Part shown: in pieces, positions 58,790 to 64,000 of the stretch
Numbering within the stretch: the first letter of the stretch is position 1
How the letters are laid out: every line of letters starts with the position of its first letter
Assembly: GCA_031763025.1 (NCBI GenBank)
Contig: JASSKH010000010.1
Location: 434,001-498,000 of the forward strand
Source of the DNA: Macrocystis pyrifera
Lineage: Eukaryota; Sar; Phaeophyceae; Laminariales; Laminariaceae
Direction: 5' to 3'
Length of the DNA stretch: 64,000 nucleotides
Notes under the pieces: generated by a model
Seen by the model: only the letters and a program-made list of their open reading frames with translations
What the model was told of the DNA's origin: nothing
The model's database searches: none
Translations under genes and position numbers: made by a program

Positions 58790-60072
58790 GAGCTGTCGGT
58801 CGGTAATCGCTCTCACGTGGTGATAACTGGTGGTCCCCATCCCGACCAAAAGTCGCTTGCGGTGTCGAGGCGTTTCACGTCATTTTACCGTGGGTGGTGG
58901 GTTCTGACGCTAGCTAGCTGTCGTCTTGTGGTGGTGGCGATTTTAGAAATGTGTACGTAGAGCAAACCAGTCGAAGCGCCACTTTTCGGGTTGGAGTTGC
59001 CCATTAACTTCGGGTGCAAACAAGGTATAGAGGGTGATATGCGGCTCGGCTCTGTCGTGAACGTGTAGGGAGGTTGCTCTGACTTTGATTGCAGCTCGCT
59101 GCTGTATCTGTGTATTTCTGAGATTTTCCGCTGCGTCTGCAGCTTGGCTATCTCACCCGACTCTCGGAATGTGCTGGCGATCTGTTGTACGGACAGTGAG
59201 GTTTAGCGAGACGATGTTGAGCGTTGGTTGATCTTGGAGCAAAGAGCCGTGATGGTCACAAACTAAACAGGGTGGTCGGCAACGCAATTTTGCAGCACGA
59301 TTGAGTAGGGTGTAGTTAACGACATTGCGAGGCCCGCCTCCCTAAAACGCTCAAGTATAGGAAGTCGCAGCCGAATGCGTTTTGGGCGTAAGGAGCGGCT
59401 ACGCCCACAACATAGTGTTGTTTACCTTGCCGTCGTGTGTGGTTGAGCAGACGGCTGTAGATACGTTAAGCACGCGTGCCCGACTGCCTCGTGGTGTTCC
59501 TTGGTGAGTGTGTGTACCCTGTTGGCAGAGGGAGTTGTAGCAGACACGCGTGTCAGAAGCAGAGCACACCACCTTAAATATCAACATCGGAATAAGGGGA
59601 AATCGCCCTTTTGTAATTTTTATAGATTCAACGAGAGGGAAACTTGAAGGACACACCCGCCTCGTGTCGTACGTTCAGTTTTGTTCCGTGGAAAAATCGG
59701 CATGGATGGCAATACCGATAGAGGATTGAACGGGGACGGGGGGTGGGGAGGGGGGAGAGGGGGGGGGAGAGGGGGGGCGTACATTTAGGCGGCCTTCTTG
59801 ATGTCTCCGAGCGGAGTCTCATCATGACCTCCAATGATCCGTAGAGCAGAAGGTCGGCAGAGAGGAATAACTTCTACTTCGTATATTATTAATACATGTT
59901 TAGCAGAGTCGGTGTTGCGCATATAACTGCGTTTTTCGCTTGCGCCAGCTGCTAGACGGACGTAGCGAGGGGGCCGATACGAAATACCTCGCCGTGGTCT
60001 GGGGTGGTTGCGAGTAGAGGACGAGAGCTACAAAAATATTAGTAAATTTCGCTCAATCAAGCTTTTGCGAAA
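58790..60072. other. Spacer without recognised gene
   Basis: It contains a G-rich run at 59730-59780. No exon with paired splice sites is visible. Confidence 0.4.
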
Positions 60073-60258
60073 GTGAGTGACACGTATTCGGCGTTCAACG
60101 CCATGCCGCCACGAATTTTGAAGGTCACAGCTCAACAACACTGCGCGCGGCGTATTCGTCCGTTTTTTTCCCGTTTTTCCTGTGAGATCGGTGCGTACGT
60201 ACACACAAGCATACCTATGATAGTCTTCAGGCGCAGCCGACATTTATCTGTTTCGCAG

Positions 60259-60441
60259 GTCTCTCCCGCGACGGACCGCCTTCCCGCGCGTTTTTTTTCG
60301 CCGTGGTGTGCCCCTGCCTCAGCAGGCTCTGCGGATTCACCCGCTCGGCACCTCACGCGCCCGCGCTCGGCCTCGACGTCGGAATCTACGACGGAGTCTG
60401 CTCAAAATCCTGCCCCGTCAATGATTTGGCACGCTGCGTGA
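60259..60441 (+). CDS. Possible Ser/Pro/Ala-rich last exon
   Basis: It follows a good acceptor (TTTATCTGTTTCGCAG) and reads 60 codons of low-complexity Ser/Ala/Pro sequence (SASTSESTTESAQNPAPS) to TGA. An overlapping frame (60303-60575) is also open. A disordered C-terminal tail is plausible. Confidence 0.3.
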   Translation, partial: VSPATDRLPARFFSPWCAPASAGSADSPARHLTRPRSASTSESTTESAQNPAPSMIWHAA

Positions 60442-60659
60442 CGCGTGCTCGCCACAAGAGGTCTGTTTTTTGGCGAGATTCCTTGGGGTGCGTGCTCTCT
60501 GACCTCCGACCTCCCGGGACCGTCGGCCGCCTTGCCGGCGGCGCCGCCGCGAGGGCCCGTGCGAGCGGCCGTTAGCTTAAGATCTTTAGTTGGTACCTTA
60601 AAATTAGACACCCCCGGCAAATGCATGCCTCCCAGGTCTAATATATTATACCAGGTATC

Positions 60660-61045
60660 AGGTATCACAATAGATAGGAGGGCTTCGCCTCGGCGGGCTG
60701 ATGCCCGCCTGCGGCTCCGCGCATGCCCGTAGTTGCTGTGAGAGATTTTAGTCTAAGGTAAGCCGAGCCTTCACCAAAACGACTGCACTGCCAAGGGGTG
60801 TTGCACTAGAGCAATTTCGTCTGTAAGATATTAAAATTGACAGTCAGTACTGTTGTTTGCGTGAAGAGCACCTCGGGTGGTAGGTGTACAATGATGGATA
60901 GCAGCAGCAAAGCAGCAAAGCAGCTGCAGCTACAGCAGTATGGCAACACAAATCAATCAAACCAGCATTGGCAGCAGCACTCCGTATACTGCATACTTAA
61001 AAAGGGGTCTTCGCCAAAACCCGCCTGCGGCTACGCCCATGCCCT
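60660..61045. repeat. GC hairpin repeats (GCTTCGCC..CCTGCGGCT)
   Basis: GGCTTCGCCTCGGCGGGC near 60681 and the related GTCTTCGCCAAAACCCGC near 61006 are both followed by CCTGCGGCTNCGC and GCATGCCC or CCATGCCC. CAG repeats lie at 60900-60985. Confidence 0.5.
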
Positions 61046-61498
61046 TAATGGTCAAGAATATAGGCATATCGAAACCAAAAATGCGACAAATACAGTGTCA
61101 ACGGGGGCATTAAAAAAAACACACGTTTAAGTGAAGAGCAAGAAAACACTGATTTCAATGAACCAGCAACGAATTTTGTCATCCGAAAAAAAGTACGACC
61201 AGAACTAGGCAGCATAGAGTTGACTTCTCAGAAGTACCAAACTATGGATCATCTAAATTGGCAACCTTGAACTCCAGCATACTTGGGGGGGGTAGGGGGG
61301 CGAGGGGGGGCGTACTCATTTGTTGCTTGCTTGAGTATTTTGACCATTGACTGTGCATCTGTTTCGAGGCGGAGCGGAGGGTATCAGTGGCTGTAGACAA
61401 GGGGGGTAACACAACGTACGCAGGGGGCGGGCGGGGGGGTCATATTTTGTGTCCACGAAAAACCCTGAACACTGGGAAAAAAATGATTCCATCCAAAA

Positions 61499-61738
61499 GT
61501 GTACCCCTTTAGACGGAAATGCAAGGAACCTTTGGGTCTTCATATCAAAACCCCAAACGACCCTATATTTACGTCCGGAGTGGTGAAGATCGCGTGCGGC
61601 GCGGTGCACATGGCAAACATCGGCAGAGGCATGGAGGCCGACAGAAATCGACATGAGGTCTACTGCTGGTACTGGCGAGGCACAGCTATTTGTGCTTGTA
61701 CAAGGGTCACCATTACTGCAACACCAAGCGGGGGGTGA
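61499..61738 (+). pseudogene. RCC1-repeat-like fragment
   Basis: The frame reads SGVVKIACGAVHMANIG and, after a short charged stretch, HEVYCWYWRGT. RCC1 repeats have the pattern V-KIACG--H--A then EVY-WGWG, found in Ran exchange factors and HERC-type E3 ligases. Here one repeat is recognisable, the closing WGWG is altered, and no neighbouring repeats follow. It is probably a decayed exon. Confidence 0.4.
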
Positions 61739-61739
61739 A

Positions 61740-63048
61740 CTAAGGCGTTCGTAGTTGCCCAGAGATGATTGAGAGATATACCAGGTATGTAAGGAAAAAA
61801 ACGTTTCCGTGCCCCTTTTTCGAGATGCCTTGTTTGTTCAAGTTATCCTTTCGTTGCGTTGCCTTCGCGCCCGCGCTTGAACGGCTGGGTTCGCCCGGCA
61901 CGGAATGTGAGCACGAACGAACGGCATCTCGCAGAATTGTCAATCGTTGCTTTTGGTCTCTGCACCTCTGGGGTTATCTACAGTAAGACAGCAGTAGTAG
62001 TCTATCAACTGTTGCGCCCCACGACACAAACAAATACCAGGTACTGGTACACTACATGCATTCCAATATATTGTCCCACGCCCAAGAACAAAATAACCAA
62101 CTCCTGCTCATTCAATACCGACTCCACCGCTATAGAAAAACAAGCACTCACACACACCATACGCAGACAGCCACGAATGGTTGAAAACAAAAAAAAAAAT
62201 AACAAACCCACGGTCCCGCCTTTCTCCATCCCACAGTGCCTCCGCCTTCGAGGCGCTACTTCCCTCGCCCGTAGCAGCCCCTTTCTGCCCCCCCCTTCAA
62301 GGGCAAAAATAAAAGGTATTCGTACGCAATACGCATACATTAGGTATATCCTTACCCCCCTGCCAATCGCTCCTCGCCCCTCGCCCCTCGCCCCTCGCCC
62401 CTCCGTCCGCTCTGCTCTGCTCTGCCCTTCGCCCTCGTCATTTATTATTTGCTTGCCCGAGACATCCGCCCCCACGGCGACAGCATAATTCGCCCTGCAC
62501 CGGCCTTACGTGACGAATCTGTCCACCAAAATAAACGACCTTGCCCCGCAAAAAACTCCAGGCAGCGCCGCTTGTTGCTGGTGTGCCGAGTGCTCCGTTT
62601 ATCCAACCGGAGCGCGGCATGGCAGAGCGGCAAACACAGCAAAGCGTATATTACAGAGTATATTTCGCCTGATACATCTGGATACATACTTCATATACAC
62701 GTACCTGGTATGTACTACGCGCTGCATCTACTAAAAGGCACACCCGCGTAGTCTAATGAGTAAGACACAGCACAACAGAACAGAACATGTAAACACAAAA
62801 TTATCGAAATACAAAAATAACAAGGAAAAAATGCAACAATTCGCAACAAGCTGCCTGGCTAAATGCAACAAAATGCAAAGGTCAAACGAGACCCAACCAC
62901 CAACAAAATGCAACAATTGAACATGATGTAACAAGAAATATCACAGCAGATGATAAAAAGAAAGAGAAAAAAACGTAACAAAATGCAAAGAGTTCAAGCA
63001 AAATGCATACAAATACAGCAGCTACATTCCCTTTGTCGAAATATAAAA
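61740..63048. other. Spacer with short repeats
   Basis: CTCGCCC heptamers (62375-62402) and several A-rich patches occur. ATGCAACAA-type words recur between 62830 and 63005. Frames on both strands are open but repetitive. Confidence 0.4.
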
Positions 63049-63119
63049 ATGGAGAAAGCGGTTGGCGGGATGCCTAAGCCTTCGGGTTCTTCTCTTCTCG
63101 GCCTGACCTTTTCGCAGAG
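63049..63119 (+). CDS. Possible first exon
   Basis: An ATG directly behind a TATAAAAA box (63042-63049) opens 23 codons (MEKAVGGMPKPSGSSLLGL and further) and ends at CAGAG|GTGAGC. An in-phase acceptor (GATGCCCAG, 63354) would join a long open frame to 63707. The TATA box is so close to the ATG that it may not be the promoter. Confidence 0.25.
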
Positions 63120-64000
63120 GTGAGCTCGTGGCGTGGGGGAGACCTCTACCTTCCATCCCGTCCATCCCGACAAAACAAACACAACGGGCCGGAGCCGTCT
63201 CCCCTCCTCTCCTCTCCAAGACAAAAACGATCAAAGGGTGTGCGGGCGAAGAGGCATTACCTCCCTCCAAAACGAAAACAAAACATACCTATTAATGTCA
63301 TGCGTATCATAGTACCTGGGTACCGCCTACGAGGGAGGATCTGCGTGATGCCCAGAGGTCATCGAGGGTGTCTCGCCAAAACGGGTACCATCCCTTCCAT
63401 CCCCTTCCATTCCATCAGTTTGAAAAACAAACAGCATTGCGGGCGAGCAATATCCTTCCTCTTGAGACCAATTTTTCCTGCTAATCATTTTCCTCCCCAA
63501 CACCCATATAAAACCTCCGCTCCAAACCAAAAGCACTGCATAGTATACCATACCGGCGATAATCCTGTCCTCGCCGTTCAAAACCATGGAACAGCCGCCA
63601 CGAGACAGCATTACTATTTTTTTTTTAAATGTTCCCGAGAATTCCTGGTGCCAGGTACGAACAAAGCGTTGTCGAAGGATTGCTTCACCCCGTCTTCCAG
63701 GAATTAAACGGTAGCTGGGGCGGCGCCCTCTCGTTAACTCAGCCTGTGCAAGCCCCACACAACTGTGCACGTCGTTTCTCTGCCCTCTAGACAAATGCTA
63801 CAACCTTGGCAGGCGACGACAGCATGCGGTTCCAAAGTGGTGACAGCACGCAGCGCATATAGAGTCCCCTCCGTGCTCCATAGGTATCCACTAGTATCTC
63901 CCTCGACTACAATGAACCCCGTCCCCCCTCCCCACAATCCGAAAAAAAATAGAAATAGAGACGCACGTATAACCCCCCCCCCCCCAATCCGCACGCCACA
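63120..64000. other. Right end, open frames without firm support
   Basis: A plus frame (63120-63707) and a minus frame (63794-63327) are both open for over 150 codons. I recognise no domain. A C14 run lies near 63972. Confidence 0.35.

Noticed and set aside
61859-62488. 209-codon plus frame and 156-codon minus frame
   Set aside because: Composition is irregular, includes the CTCGCCC repeat and A-runs, and no splice site or domain supports either frame.

Overview
This window looks like nuclear DNA from a eukaryote with small, scattered genes and a heavy repeat load. Evidence: no long uninterrupted genes or operons, short exons bounded by GT..AG sites, many microsatellites and minisatellites, several small DNA-transposon derivatives, and one Ty1/copia fossil. 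GC is roughly balanced, with C-runs and G-runs of 25-33 bases. A photosynthetic stramenopile such as a brown alga would fit the exon style and repeat content. That is a guess, because no rRNA, organelle gene or lineage-diagnostic gene is present.

Layout. 0-7.5 kb: the most gene-like left part, with two minus-strand genes (2.37-2.80 and 3.37-3.85 kb), a plus-strand two-exon gene end (4.40-4.80 kb) and an internal exon (6.92-7.11 kb). 7.4-20 kb: transposon and repeat ground. It holds a 105-bp MITE, a 1.15-kb dispersed repeat, a copia fossil, an 815-bp Harbinger-like element with TTA target duplications, a 251-bp MITE, repeats ending in poly-C, long C/G runs, a TGTCACG minisatellite and a 310-bp CTA tract. 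One gene end lies at 14.88-14.97 kb and resembles the C-terminus of glycerol-3-phosphate dehydrogenase. 20.4-21.2 kb: a four-exon membrane-protein gene end with two introns of 31-32 nt. 22-34 kb: mostly minisatellites of several unrelated families, with one gene fragment at 24.0-24.3 kb. 35.6-36.4 kb: a polyglutamine coiled-coil exon. 37-40 kb: a TA-flanked GGGTACCC element inserted in an older repeat, and the second copy of the 1.15-kb repeat.

41.5-57 kb is the most striking part. A small gene (coiled-coil exon, glycine-rich exon, last exon) is followed by seven tandem 1.55-kb copies of its last two exons, and by a diverged eighth copy at 56.4 kb. The copies fall into three classes by the length of an impure G-run inside the exon. 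Each class enters a different downstream frame, and each of those frames is open to a stop across the splice. 57-64 kb: several low-confidence exons, including an RCC1-like fragment.

The genes do not form a recognisable pathway. Most are ends or single exons of proteins I do not recognise. All exon boundaries come from reading frames and splice consensus only, without transcript evidence.
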